The notes beneath the pieces are model-generated. The model was not told the origin of the DNA. It did no database searches and saw only the letters and a list, made by a program, of their open reading frames with translations. This document shows positions 1 through 9,547 of a DNA stretch of 20,110 bases, piece after piece (the stretch's first letter is position 1; every line of letters begins with the position of its first letter). Source of the stretch: Thalassiosira profunda (taxonomy: Eukaryota; Bacillariophyta; Thalassiosirophyceae; Thalassiosirales; Thalassiosiraceae); NCBI GenBank assembly GCA_036939355.1, contig JALLAP010000126.1:1-20110 (forward strand). The letters run 5' to 3'. A program made the translations under genes and the position numbers.

Positions 1-441
1 ACGATAGGGAACAAACGCAGATGTCAGCCTTTGTTGCACACCCAATGGGTGCCCAAAAGCCACGGCAAGTTCACTCGGGCCATAGCTCCTGCTTTTGGGG
101 CTTGGTCAGCAATTAGTCACTCAGATGAGTTGAGGGAAACCAGGCAGTGATAGTGAGATTGGATTTCGCAACTTCGCTTATGGAAAGCTTCAGAGGGTGT
201 TGATTCCTTAGCCGCACCGGAGGGCTGTCTCCATTGCTTTGGAATCATCTGCAAAATTTTTCATGTGCCCAACTATGCTATGCTGATTTACTTTTTTGTT
301 CTCCAATGACCACCGTTGCTGAGCTTGTAACTAAATAGCAGCATTCCTGTTCCGGCATCTTGAGTTGGCCTGCATTCTCAATCTTGTTAACTTGATCTCA
401 TGTGAATGGTCAATGCTGTATTGTTTTGCCATTTTGTCATT
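1..441. other. 3' flank of carrier copy A, no gene seen
   Basis: No convincing coding region. The stretch is AT-richer than the neighbouring genes and matches 12384-12786 with several small indels and substitutions. It diverges more than the carrier coding region does, as expected of non-coding flank. It presumably contains the carrier 3' UTR and polyadenylation region, but I see no decisive signal. Confidence 0.6.
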
Positions 442-2247
442 CTAGTCAAATAGCTTTAGCAATAGCGCATCCCTGATACCCAGGTAGCCGATCACTCGCA
501 GGGGATCGAGCCATGCCCTCCCAATTCCTAAATATGCCGTCCGTTCGAACCACCCGGCGTATAAATTTTGCACTCCTCCGTTACCTTCAGCAGCCACCCT
601 TTTCATTGTCAGCGCAACACTTACTTGTTGTTGCCTTTCCTTGCGATTCTTTGATGACGCGATGAGCCTGCGCCGACTCTCGCTGAGAATGCCAGCATCA
701 TCTGACGCCAATGTGGGCAACAATATTCGTGTCCTCGCCACATCGAACGGTGTCGTCAAAAATGCGCACAAACACGCGATAGCAATGGTCTCAAGCTCGT
801 ACTGCCCCAAATTCTCACCGCTGGTAGTGATGGCTGCATTCAAGAAGACTCTGCTTAGCAAAAATGGTGTCTCTGTAGTCACCATTGCTGGGAGAATTGC
901 CGCACTGTCTTTGAACCAGCTGCCAAAGTCCGACTTCACATTGCTGTCACCAAACACTTGCAATCGTAGGGATAAGACATCTGCAGGCGTGCGTATGATG
1001 GCGGAAGCGATGTCTGCAATGAAGGCCGCGAACAAGTTAACGACCAGTGCGCTGTAATACGACGACGCAGCGGCGTCTCCAGGAAACAGGTTTTGGATCA
1101 GCTCCACCTGTATGGCCATGGAAAAGGCACGGCGAGACACCTCTTTCGCCCCCGAGTACACTCCTGACGCCGGCACCTTGATGAGCAGCGTCGGCAAGAG
1201 CCCTGCGTACCAATCTCCTCGCTTGGTTTCATACAGGAATGACAGCCATGTCACGCGCAGTTTCCGCAACAACGGTCGATCTCTATTCGTTCTCCGCACC
1301 GTTCTCGCCTGCACTCGCGCTTTGACAGTGCTCAGCGGATAAAGCGCGCTCGTTCGTATCATCTCTGTCAGGCTCCCGGCAAACACCGAAGCAACGAAGA
1401 GCTGATCGTTTGGTATCGATTTCAACACTTGCAGTGATTGGAACTGCCGTGATAGAAGCGGCTGGACCGACGAAGGGAGATATTGCAGGAAGGGGGGCGT
1501 TACGACCTTCACTTTTTGAAAGGTGTCGCGGTCAATCTTCACCACAGCAGACGGAGGACCCGAAACGTCTAGAGGCCGATTGGAGGGAGGGCAGGCGAGC
1601 TCCACGTCGATGGTATTTTCCTCAGCGATTTTCTTCACGTCTATGGGTTGCAGTTCTCCCTCAATCGGTGGTTGCTTTTGTGCGCCCGCGCTTGGACGCG
1701 CTGTATTTGCAGATTGTTGCGTCGGTGGTGCTTGTCTCTCCGCTGCCGCGTCTACTGTTGCTGCAACGTCAATTGCTCGTTGCCCATAAGATGAGGCACC
1801 ACCTTCATTAGAGGCGAGCAATAATGGCCGCCGCACCGATCCTAGCGTCTTTGAAGTCAGCACTTCTCCCTTCCGCACGAAGCCCTGAAATGCAGCCGTA
1901 ATAGGGTTTCCGGACGGGGCCGCTACTTGCTCACGCTGTTGCAATATTGTGATGAACGATGGTGGCTCATGCGCATAAGCTGACGACGGATCGGCGAGGA
2001 CGGATGCACCAACAATGATGATAAAGGCAGCTGCAACGGATTTCCCAGCGACCGAGTGCAGTTCTTCTCCGCGTCTATCGCCCGAATTGCAAAACAACGG
2101 CGGAGCGGGCCTCCGAAGCTGCATCCCCTCGCGGAGTGGCCGTCGAGGTCGAGTGCACCGACGGTGAAGGTGACAAGAAGGAGAGAACGCGCCGCACCCC
2201 GAAACGATCGCCGCGAGCAGGGGCAACAGCGCCGCCGCTCCGTTCAT
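442..2247 (-). CDS. Plastid-type mitochondrial carrier family (SLC25) protein, copy A
   Basis: A 601-residue single-exon protein. The open frame runs to 2382 but begins there with GTG; the first ATG, at 2247, opens a signal peptide (MNGAAALLPLLAAIVSGCGA) followed by FSPS, the A/F cleavage context of bipartite import into red secondary plastids. An Arg/Pro-rich transit-like stretch follows, then a hydrophobic segment near residues 71-92 ending in an AYA motif, and a Pro/Gln/Ala-rich linker. From about residue 280 the protein is a three-repeat SLC25 carrier, with signature motifs at about 304 (PLSTVK, Ser replacing the usual acidic residue), 421 (PADVLS) and 500 (PFDVAR, canonical). The third motif plus the GWFERTAYLGIG stretch fit the SAM/plastid-envelope end of the family, but the substrate cannot be read from sequence. 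It would move a metabolite across a plastid or mitochondrial inner membrane. It is paralogous to the copy at 12787-14559. Confidence 0.85.
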   Translation of the reverse strand: MNGAAALLPLLAAIVSGCGAFSPSCHLHRRCTRPRRPLREGMQLRRPAPPLFCNSGDRRGEELHSVAGKSVAAAFIIIVGASVLADPSSAYAHEPPSFITILQQREQVAAPSGNPITAAFQGFVRKGEVLTSKTLGSVRRPLLLASNEGGASSYGQRAIDVAATVDAAAERQAPPTQQSANTARPSAGAQKQPPIEGELQPIDVKKIAEENTIDVELACPPSNRPLDVSGPPSAVVKIDRDTFQKVKVVTPPFLQYLPSSVQPLLSRQFQSLQVLKSIPNDQLFVASVFAGSLTEMIRTSALYPLSTVKARVQARTVRRTNRDRPLLRKLRVTWLSFLYETKRGDWYAGLLPTLLIKVPASGVYSGAKEVSRRAFSMAIQVELIQNLFPGDAAASSYYSALVVNLFAAFIADIASAIIRTPADVLSLRLQVFGDSNVKSDFGSWFKDSAAILPAMVTTETPFLLSRVFLNAAITTSGENLGQYELETIAIACLCAFLTTPFDVARTRILLPTLASDDAGILSESRRRLIASSKNRKERQQQVSVALTMKRVAAEGNGGVQNLYAGWFERTAYLGIGRAWLDPLRVIGYLGIRDALLLKLFD

Positions 2248-2378
2248 CGCGGTGCACGACCACGGGCCGGCGCCGGCGGGAGCCCGTATGTGTGGGACGT
2301 GGCGCCGCTCGGGGAGGAGAGGCCGAGGAGTGAGAGAGGCGGTGAAGGTTTGAGAAGTGAGAAGTGAAGGGGCGTTTT

Positions 2379-2515
2379 CCACCCCAACCCTAACCAGAAG
2401 CTCAACCCGAAGTCTAACCTGAACCCTGAGCTATAAACTGAAACCTAACCCGAGCCCTAACCCACAGCCCAAACCCGAAGCAAACCGACAATCCAGATCA
2501 ACCCTAACCCGCAGA
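2379..2515. repeat. Degenerate CCCTAA telomere-like tract A
   Basis: Many CCCTAACC, CCCGAGCCCTAACCC and AACCCGAAG variants, C-rich on the plus strand. It lies upstream of carrier copy A and aligns with the tract upstream of copy B, so it belongs to the duplicated block. The units are too degenerate to be an active telomere; an interstitial or subtelomeric relic, or a promoter-associated repeat, is more likely. Confidence 0.8.
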
Positions 2516-2822
2516 GGTCCATTTAAGAGAGGTGAGCAAGGCGCGCATCGTGCGCGCTTTTTTCTGTTTCATCTTGAACCATCGATATTTGAAACGAAAT
2601 CTGAGATGCCCTTGCTTCGTCTAACAAACGCCGCGTAGGGCTTGACGGTGGCCCGCTGCGAGCTCGATATCGAGCCGACGGGCGTCGGGCGGCCCGCTCT
2701 CTCGCCGCGACGGCCGTCGGAGGGCTTCCGATCGTCTCGGGGTACGTCTGGGGGTCAAGGGAGCTCTTGGGATGCACTCTAGTACTAAAGATAGAGACGT
2801 TACTTTCGGCAGCAGCCGCTGT
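2516..2822. other. Left end of transposon, 3' of the protease exon
   Basis: No gene supported. It contains a perfect 7-bp stem with a 3-base loop at 2541-2557 (GCGCGCA-TCG-TGCGCGC) followed by six T residues, and a perfect 14-bp palindrome GCTCGATATCGAGC at 2662-2675. These may be element-end structure or 3'-end processing context. An open frame at 2523-2777 (minus) has no recognisable features. Confidence 0.45.
2541..2563. other. GC-rich hairpin plus T run near the transposon left end
   Basis: Perfect inverted repeat GCGCGCA/TGCGCGC with loop TCG, then TTTTTT. It resembles a bacterial intrinsic terminator, but in a eukaryotic window it more likely reflects terminal structure of the element. 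It lies downstream of the protease stop codon at 2823. Confidence 0.5.
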
Positions 2823-5800
2823 CTACTCGATAACGTCGTTCCTCATGATGGAGAGGATGATCCTGTCTCGGCACCGGTCGACGTGCGATTGGCCGAAGAG
2901 GAGCGGGCAGTCTCTCGTGACAAAGTCGGCAAACATACACGTGAACACGCCACAGTCGAAGCCGTTCCTCTGCCGCGGCGTGTCGCTGGTGCATCCCACC
3001 AATCTCCACTCGCTGACGTCCATCTCCGTTCCCTTCTTCGACTTGTGCTCGTCCTGCAGGTACCGCAGCAGCCCCTGGAGCCAAAGCCAAATTCCCATCG
3101 TGTTGCCCTGCGAGTCAAAGTACTGTATCCGCTTCTCCTGCATAAAGACGACCGCGCTCGTCCAATGGAGGTTGCCGAGGTTGATCGGGCAGACGATGTA
3201 TTTGAGCGCAAAGAGGTCGCCGCCCGGCGCATGATCGCTCCACTTCTTCACGTTTTTGTACCATAGCAGTACCGACCCCGTTTGTTCGGGTCGGTGTTGT
3301 GCAAGTCGAACAGCGTCTGCAGGAAGAAGCTGTTGAAGAAGTGCGATCGCCGGCGCCCCGGCTGCTCCCGGCACAGCCTCTCGTCCCGCTCCGCCAAGCA
3401 GACCGTGATGTAAAAGTTGAGCACCTCATCGTCCAGCCACTGCCCCGGGCGGAACGTCCGCATGCTTGCGCGCCTGACGCGGTCGGAGCCGTGCTCCGTC
3501 AGCGTGCCGTCGACGGCGGCGGCGCCGATGCCCCGTATCGCTCGAAGACGATCCGCTGCTCCTCTGCCGTGAGGGCACGCATGAGATTTGCGGCTGCCTC
3601 CCGCGCCGTCCTGATCTGGCTCGGCGTTGGTGGTGCTGTCCGGCGAGCGGCTGAACGAGCTGCAGTCAACGCGGACGGAGTTGGCGCCGTACGAGCCGTC
3701 CTCGGCGCCGTCGGAGCTGGCGCTGTACGAGCTGCCGTCGATGCAGACAGAGCTGGCGCCGTATGAGCTGCCGTCGATGCGGACGGAGGCGCCGCCGAAC
3801 GAGCTGCCGTCAATGCAGACAGAGCTGGCGCCGTACGAGCTGCAGTCGATGCGGACGGAGGCGCCGCCGAACGAGCCGTCCTCGGCGCCGTCGGAGGAGC
3901 CGCAGAACGATCTGTTGCTGATGCCGCGGAAGGAGCGGCCGAACGAGCCGTCCTCGGCGCCGCTCCTCCAGCGGCCGAACGAGCCGTCCTTGGCGCCGCT
4001 GGAGCTGTTGCCGAGGGAGCCGTCCTCGGCGCCGCTGAAGGAGCCGTCGCTGATACCGCTCCAGCCGCCTCGTACGCGTCTCCTTTGAAAGAAGACTTGT
4101 TCAGCTTCTCGAGCTGATTCATGCTCTCGAACGTCAGCTGTCCGAGCAGTAGCTTTTGCAGCCGTCGGAGGTTCACGATGGAGACGTGTCGGTTCTCCGC
4201 CGACTTGATCTTGGTGGAGTCGATGTTCTTTCCGGCGAGGAGATGTGCTGAGACAGCAGCAATGTATGAGCACATGATATGCTCATACAAAGAGATTGCA
4301 CGGCAAACCGATGAACTCACTAACGTTTGCAGAGAATTTCTGCTGCACCTTCCCTCCAAACGATACTAGCATCGCCTTGATCGCACTGTGCGCCGTCGGC
4401 ACATGTGATTGCACCTCCTCAAAGACTCCCGAGATCACAAAGACCTTGTTCTTCAGCAGCTTCTCGTCCAGCGCGCCGCCCACCCCGGGCGACATGATAG
4501 CAAATCTGGGCGCCGCAGAGCTGCTGCTAGCGGCAGCCGCCACCGAATCTCCCGCGGCACGGCGCGTGGCACCACCACCTGCCGTTCTAGCAAGAAGAAA
4601 CGAGCGGAAGTTGAGCTTGCCTCCCTTCACGGCCTTCCGACGGGAATAATTCTTCACCACCTCTCCGAACCGAGCGTTGCACGTCTTCTCGATGACCAAA
4701 TCGTATACTGTCATTGCCTGCTGGTATTCAACGCGGAGGCCGGGGTCCCGAGATTCCTGCTTTTTGCAGAGCACGGCGAAATCCGATCTCATGCTGGCGT
4801 GCCTCAGCATCGCCAGCTTGGCCCGGTCCACCTCCTTGTCGCCCTTGTTTGTGATGTCCTGGACGGTCAGCTCCTTTGCCGCCAACCTCATCACCTTCAT
4901 GCCCCACGAGAAGAACAAGTCAGAGACCAAGGACAGCCCGCCGTCCCCGCCGAAGTTGCGGATGAGCATCGACAAATCGTACCGCGTCTTCATGTACTCG
5001 TCGTTGACGTCCTTTTCCTGGCATGCCATCGAGCAAAGCAGCCGATACTCCGTGGACGTTGTATCTTTGTCCTTCAAATTGTCCCGCGCCGACGCGATGG
5101 CCCAGCCGAGCACCCTGTTGGTCTCGCTCTTCAGCGTCTCCTCGCTCAGGTGGACCGACATTCGTATATCGAAGAGGTGCGGGTCCCGCTTCCTCCGCTG
5201 GATACGGACCGCCTCAAGGAGCCACTTCCGGTAGATCTCCGCCAAGCTCTCGGCAAGGATCGGCCAGGCCGAGCTCGTGCTCCTCATGGCCTCCGTCGGG
5301 AGAAGAGATTCGCAGATGCGGGCCAATTCGTCGGAAGCAAGGAAATGAGTCACCCGATACTCGAAGGAATCGGCCGCTTTGGCCCTCCGCTTGTCCATTG
5401 CAGCCTCTCCGTACGCAAAATACCGATCCATTATGAGCCGGCACGTTTCATCAAAAGCCTTTGCGACGCTCGGGTTGACCGTGTCGTCGAGGAACGATTG
5501 GAACCACGGCCACGTCGCCCTGTCTTGAAGCGCGATGTGTATCCACACGTGAAAATGGTCCTGCTCCATCAGATACGACGCGTAGCCGTTTCGGAGCTGC
5601 TTTGCTCGGAGGCTCTCTCGGACCTTTTCGATCATCTCCTCGGGCGTCGGAGGCGGCGGCGGCGGGAGATCATCGTCCTTCTCGTCGGTGCCGTCCCTCT
5701 CCGATTCAAATGCCTCCCACCGCTTCATCTTGGCCCGCGTCTCGGCACTCCAAATCGGCTGCTGCGGAGCGACAACTGACGGTTTGGCGTACGGATTGGG

Positions 5801-6178
5801 CACCGCCGCCTTTGCCGCGGTGGTTGATACGGCCATCCCGCCCGCCGCCACGCCGCCGCGGTTCGATTTGAGCATCTTCTTGGCCGGAGATACGCCCGAT
5901 CCCTTGTGCGGCGATTTGTTGCTGGTGGCTGGCGCTCGCTTGCCAGTCTTCGCTGGCGAGGTATCATCGGAGTTAGGCGTCGCAGCACGCGCCAACTGCC
6001 CTACTGCCACAACTGCCCCTGTTTTCTCGGGCGAGTCGATATCCGATGGAGAGGCATCATCTCCCGACGACGTATTGAGCTCATCGGCAGAGCTCATGCC
6101 GTTGTCGGACACAACGGCGGCAGCGATGGACGGCGCCTCGTTCAGAGATGCCAGCAGCTCAAGGCCGCTTGCCGGCGT
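2823..6178 (-). CDS. C-terminal half of transposon protein: helical region, BRCT, repeat linker, Ulp1 (C48) protease
   Basis: Exon 3 (6178-4321) follows the transposase exon in phase 0. It encodes a Ser/Lys-rich tail, a charged stretch with a PPPPPPTPEEM run, an unrecognised helical region and the first half of a BRCT domain (KVFVISGVFEE... SFGGKV). The intron 4248-4320 (donor GTGAGT) splits a codon after one base; exon 4 completes the BRCT with HLLAGKN and a VSIVNLRRL helix. After the 36-bp repeats comes a Ulp1/SENP-type cysteine protease: RPGQWLDDEVLNFY, HFFNSFF, YKNVKKW, then catalytic His (3165-3167, NLHWTSAV), Asp (3114-3116, YFDSQG), Gln (2970-2972) and Cys (2952-2954, NGFDCGVF). Ulp1 enzymes mature or remove SUMO. 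Two -1 frame changes, at about 3500-3540 and 3250-3290, interrupt the protease, so this copy is decayed, recoded or mis-assembled. All four catalytic positions are kept. Confidence 0.75.
3657..4052 (-). repeat. In-frame 36-bp minisatellite (about 11 units)
   Basis: Tandem units begin at 3657, 3693, 3729, 3765, 3801, 3837, 3873, 3909, 3945, 3981 and 4017, each starting with GAGC[C/T]G or a variant on the plus strand. Units 3729-3872 alternate two subtypes, giving a 72-bp higher-order period. As 36 is a multiple of three, the array encodes a 12-residue Ala/Ser/Thr/Pro repeat (for example TAPALSASTAAR) in the transposon protein, between BRCT and Ulp1. It also leaves other frames open, which creates the spurious plus-strand ORF 3627-4088. 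Confidence 0.9.
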
Positions 6179-6240
6179 CTGCAAAAAAAAGAGACACAAG
6201 ATGTGAGCACACGTGAGACGCACGGCGGGTTAAGACATAC

Positions 6241-9228
6241 CAACGACCCGACGTCCTCCCAATCAAGCGCAGATCCGAACGCGGCAATCGGCGCGGCATA
6301 CGGCGTGTTCATTTTCATGAACAGCGCAATCAGAGAATCTCTGATCTGCCGCTGCACTTTGTGCAGCTTGGCCAGCTCGTTGGGGCCCAACTCGACAGCG
6401 TTTGCAACGATGTCGCCGACATCTTCTGCGTTGTAGCTCGGGTTGTGTTTCAGGGCTGCCTTGATGCCCTGCGACATGAGCCGGTTTGCAACGCCAGCCA
6501 CATATTTCACGGCCTCGTCAAAGCCCATGAGCCGCACCAAAGAGAACCACGACTCGATCCAACTCTGCGTGGCGTGAGAAGGAGAGATGGCAAACCGCGG
6601 AAGGACTCCCATCGGAAGGAGCTCCGGCGGCGTGTTTGCCGCATATTCGATAAAATATCTACAGAAGGAGAAGTGTTAGCAATAGCAATAGTGATAGCCT
6701 GTCGACAGTCTCACCTAATGTGCACATAAGATGTGCCGCACAGCAGAAAGAGAAAACAAAGGTAAGTCAATGAGTTGCAAAGCAAAGCAATGCATTTGCA
6801 CTCACCTGCAATATCCAATGAAGCCGCGGAAAGATTCTCTCATAATGTTATAGGTATCCGCGGAAATGAATCTGCGCTCCCAATGCTCGTTTCCGGCATC
6901 CCGAGCGACAATCTGGGCGGCCCGGAGCGAGGCAAAGTACTCGAGGTTCGTTTTGATTTGAGCCTCGATTTGATCGATGTTCCTCCAGCTGATGAGCTCG
7001 CTCATATTCAGGACGCGCTGATTGTACAGCTCGCTCACGTGGGCGGCGAGCTCGAAAGAGGCGATCTGGGACAGCAGATTGCCGTTGTTCGGGTCCCTCG
7101 CCTTCTGCTGCTCCCGCAGCTTCCTGGCCGCGGTCGAAAAGTAGCCCAACATGCCCGTCGGGTGATCCTCCACGCGGTAGATCTCGCCCCTCGAGGAGCC
7201 CAACTCGATGTGGAGGTACTCCAACATCTCCCGCAGCGTCTTGGGCGAGAAGGCTGTCAAGGCATTGCGGGCGCTCATCTTATTCCAACCGTCGAGCTCA
7301 ATGGCCGCCTGCTCGAGCTCGCCCTTCCGCAGCTCGTTGGCGTCGATGCGGGCCTCGTCGCGGAGCCAGGAGGCCGCCCAAAACTGCTTGCCCATGAAAT
7401 AGCCCTCCACATCCAGCAGGCACCGCACCGTGCCGTCGGGAGTGCTGAGCCAGATTTGCCCTCGGATGTTCTTCAGATTGTGAGTGCCGCAATGGAAGAA
7501 GTAAATCCAGCGGCTCCGATCGTAGGGATTGCGGAACCGCACCAGGCGGACGGGCAGCCACGCCCCTTCGGGCAGATTCTCCTTCTTCCGAAGGTATCGG
7601 AAGGCGCGCTGGAAGCTGCCGCCGGCATCGCAGATGAATCCGAACACTCGGGATCCAACAAGCTCACAACACATGATCACTTGGAAGAGCTGCTTCAGCG
7701 CCACGTTGGCGGTGAGGGAGCCGTTGTTGAAGAAGCACATCACATTGTAGACCCTGCCGCCGGTGGATCGGTACGACCACTGGTTGACGTAGAGCGCCGG
7801 CTCCTCCTCGGAATCGATCTCGTTCTCGTCCAACAGATTTTGAAGGATCTTGCCCATGTCGTAGAAATCCTTCGCCAAGCCGCGGAGGCGATTGTCCTTG
7901 ACGTTCAATACGACGCCCTTCTTCAGCTTCATTTCGTCGCAGCCGATTTGGCCGGCTTCGGTGGTGCCGGTGCCGCGGTACGTGGGCTGAGGGATGCACG
8001 CCTCCACGCAAAATCCGTCCGTGAAGGACAGGGAGCTCTTCAGCTTCTGGCAAAGGCTCGGGCTCGGCTGTATCATCACGGAGTCCTCTCGGAACTGCCG
8101 CTGCGCCGCCGGGCACCTCAAATAGTTGTTCACCGCGGCGCCGAGGTAATGAGGGAGGTATTCCACCCCCGTCTCGGCTCCTCTCTCCACCCGCACCCAG
8201 TTTTTACAATGCATGACGCACTCGTCCACAAACCGCTTCGCGCTGTCCCTCGTGATGGGCGTCTTTTTGTCGTAGCCGCCCTTCGTCTCAAAGTCCTTCA
8301 ACAGCTGGAACACCGTGTCCTCCATGCTCTTCTGCGAGTCTTTGTTGTCGATGAGTTCGCTCATGGCCTTTTGCAGGTGTTTGTTCAGGCCCTCCTCCAC
8401 GAGGTACTGCGCTTTGTTCTTCTCGGCCCTCTTCAACCCCCGATCCAGCCGAGCCCTCAGATGGAGTCGACTGTAATGAATGTTCTTCATCCGCACCAGC
8501 CGCTCCTCCTCATCCAGATGGCAGACGCCCACTTTGCTTTCCGCCGCCACCCGCGCATCCTTGTTCTTCTCTTTTCGGGCTTGGTATCTTTGGTCGTTGT
8601 ACTTTTGTTGGATACAGCGGGAGCATGCGACGCCGGCGCTCCCATGCTTCTTTCGGATGCGGAATGATTCACACCCGGGGACATCACACGCCGTCAACAC
8701 TCTCTCCCCGTCGATATCGAACGAGAACTCGGCCTTGGCCCTCAAAGCATCGGCAATAATTGCAATATCGGGGCAGATGTCAACTGTGATGTCCACACCG
8801 ATATGCTCCTCATCGAGTTCGGCAATCCGCTCCAGCAGCAACCGGCGGACGGCACCTTCATCCGGAAGCACCAAATCATGCGCGGTGATGATTTCCCGCT
8901 CCTCTTCGCCCCCGGGGGCGGGGGCGGGCATCTCAGCCTCGGCATCGGCCTGCTTCCCCTCCTCGTCGGGAAATAGCTCCGGGAAGCGACTCTTTCGGAT
9001 GTTGGCGTGCACCGATTTGCACTTGCTGCAGCGGCGGTGCTTGCCCACCGATTCGGGCGTACCGGAGAGGATGAATTCGCATTCGCTGCTGTGCCAGCCG
9101 CCCCGAATGAAGGACCACCTTGCAAGACAGCTCAAAGTTGATGTGTTGTTGTAGTGCTGCAGTCTGGGGTGCTGGATGCCCCGACAGAGCAGGGGCGCGG
9201 CCCCACCCGCCGGCACGGCGTCGCCCAT
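6241..9228 (-). CDS. P-element/THAP9-type transposase with tandem N-terminal zinc modules
   Basis: Exons 9228-6806 and 6658-6241 (intron 6659-6805). The open frame reaches 9273 but begins with GTG; ATG at 9228 is the first in-frame ATG after the stop at 9286-9288. Two similar zinc modules occur: H-x3-C-x16-C-x2-C (residues 46-70) and C-x4-C-x15-C-x2-C (181-205), the second followed by a basic stretch. The transposase core then has CDEMKLKKG (Asp 431), GFICDAGGS (Asp 534), HCGTHNLKNIRG (His 583, the counterpart of the DPPHLLKNIRN motif of P and THAP9 transposases) and, in exon 2, WIESWFSLVRLMG (Glu 843). These match the order and context of the D-D-H-E elements of the P superfamily, so the catalytic set looks intact. 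It should cut and join transposon ends in the nucleus. Splicing into 6178 continues the same frame towards BRCT and Ulp1. No GTP-binding insertion was recognised. Confidence 0.75.
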
Positions 9229-9452
9229 GGCCCTCTCGGTCGGCTTCGAACGGCGGGATGGCGAGGAGCGCACAGGGGAGGACGGTCACCTCCTCGCCGG
9301 GGCTCCCTCCGGCGGGGCGGGCGCGGAGGACGTGGACCAGCCCTCCGTCGTGGTTGGACGTCTTCCCGACGTCGCCGTGCCTTCTGGGGCGTCGCCCACG
9401 TTGGCAGAGAGGGAGGGCCGGTCGACGAGCCCGGCCACGCCGTCAATGACGC

Positions 9453-9480
9453 ACGCGGAGGGGCTGGAGGCCCTCCGCGT
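9453..9480. other. Perfect GC-rich hairpin near the transposon right end
   Basis: Inverted repeat ACGCGGAGGG/CCCTCCGCGT, ten base pairs around an eight-base loop, upstream of the transposase start. It could be a subterminal element of the transposon or a promoter structure; it is not a copy of the left-end hairpin. Confidence 0.5.
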
Positions 9481-9547
9481 CGGGAATGATTTGCCGGATT
9501 TTCCTAGCTCCTAGCTAAAGGTCTACTCGTTATGTAAGTGGTACATA

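Larger units (their letters stand above)
1..2515. repeat. Segmental duplication, copy A (carrier block)
   Basis: Base 1 onward aligns by eye with base 12384 onward: both begin with the same GATAGGGAACAAAC string, and similarity continues through the 3' flank, the whole carrier ORF, its promoter and a degenerate CCCTAA tract. Similarity is lost near 2510, where copy B continues with more CCCTAA-like units and copy A enters the transposon. Both copies have the same orientation, so this is a dispersed direct duplication about 12.4 kb apart. The left limit lies outside the window. Confidence 0.9.
2516..9500 (-). mobile_element. P-element-type DNA transposon with BRCT and Ulp1 modules (boundaries approximate)
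   Basis: This roughly 7-kb segment interrupts what otherwise follows the carrier block: copy A similarity to copy B stops at about 2510. A minus-strand gene fills it, with exons 9228-6806, 6658-6241, 6178-4321 and 4247-2823. The frame is continuous across the three introns (6659-6805, 6179-6240, 4248-4320), all GT...AG with strong donors GTGAGT, GTATGT and GTGAGT. Domain order is zinc modules, P-type RNase H transposase, helical region, BRCT, Ala/Pro/Ser repeat, Ulp1 protease; about 2,040 residues if translated as one product. I found no convincing terminal inverted repeats or target-site duplication by eye, so the ends are set only by loss of duplication similarity on the left and by the telomere-like tract on the right. 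Confidence 0.7.

Noticed and set aside
2248..2382. Longer N-terminus for carrier copy A starting at 2382
   Set aside because: The frame opens with GTG there; ATG 2247 begins a proper signal peptide and matches the equivalent ATG in copy B (14609).
2541..2563. Bacterial rho-independent terminator
   Set aside because: Structure fits, but spliceosomal introns, SLC25 carriers and Rab3GAP show a eukaryotic nuclear context.
3627..4088. 153-codon plus-strand frame encoding ELPSMQTELAPY-like repeats
   Set aside because: Produced by the 36-bp minisatellite, which keeps other frames open; no start context or flanking domain supports expression.
4409..5779. 456-codon plus-strand open frame
   Set aside because: Antisense shadow of the helical/BRCT exon; Arg/Leu/His rich and without recognisable motifs.
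6775..8667. 630-codon plus-strand open frame
   Set aside because: It is antisense to the transposase exon and has no domain logic (Leu, His, Arg, Val rich shadow of the opposite-strand codon bias), whereas the minus strand holds recognisable catalytic motifs.
9132..9514. Several overlapping GC-rich frames on both strands upstream of the transposase
   Set aside because: Low-complexity Arg/Pro/Gly translations in every frame indicate compositional openness, not coding.
2500..9540. Terminal inverted repeats of the transposon
   Set aside because: I compared the reverse complement of the left end with the right flank by eye and found only weak, short matches (for example AGGTC-type words), not enough to call.
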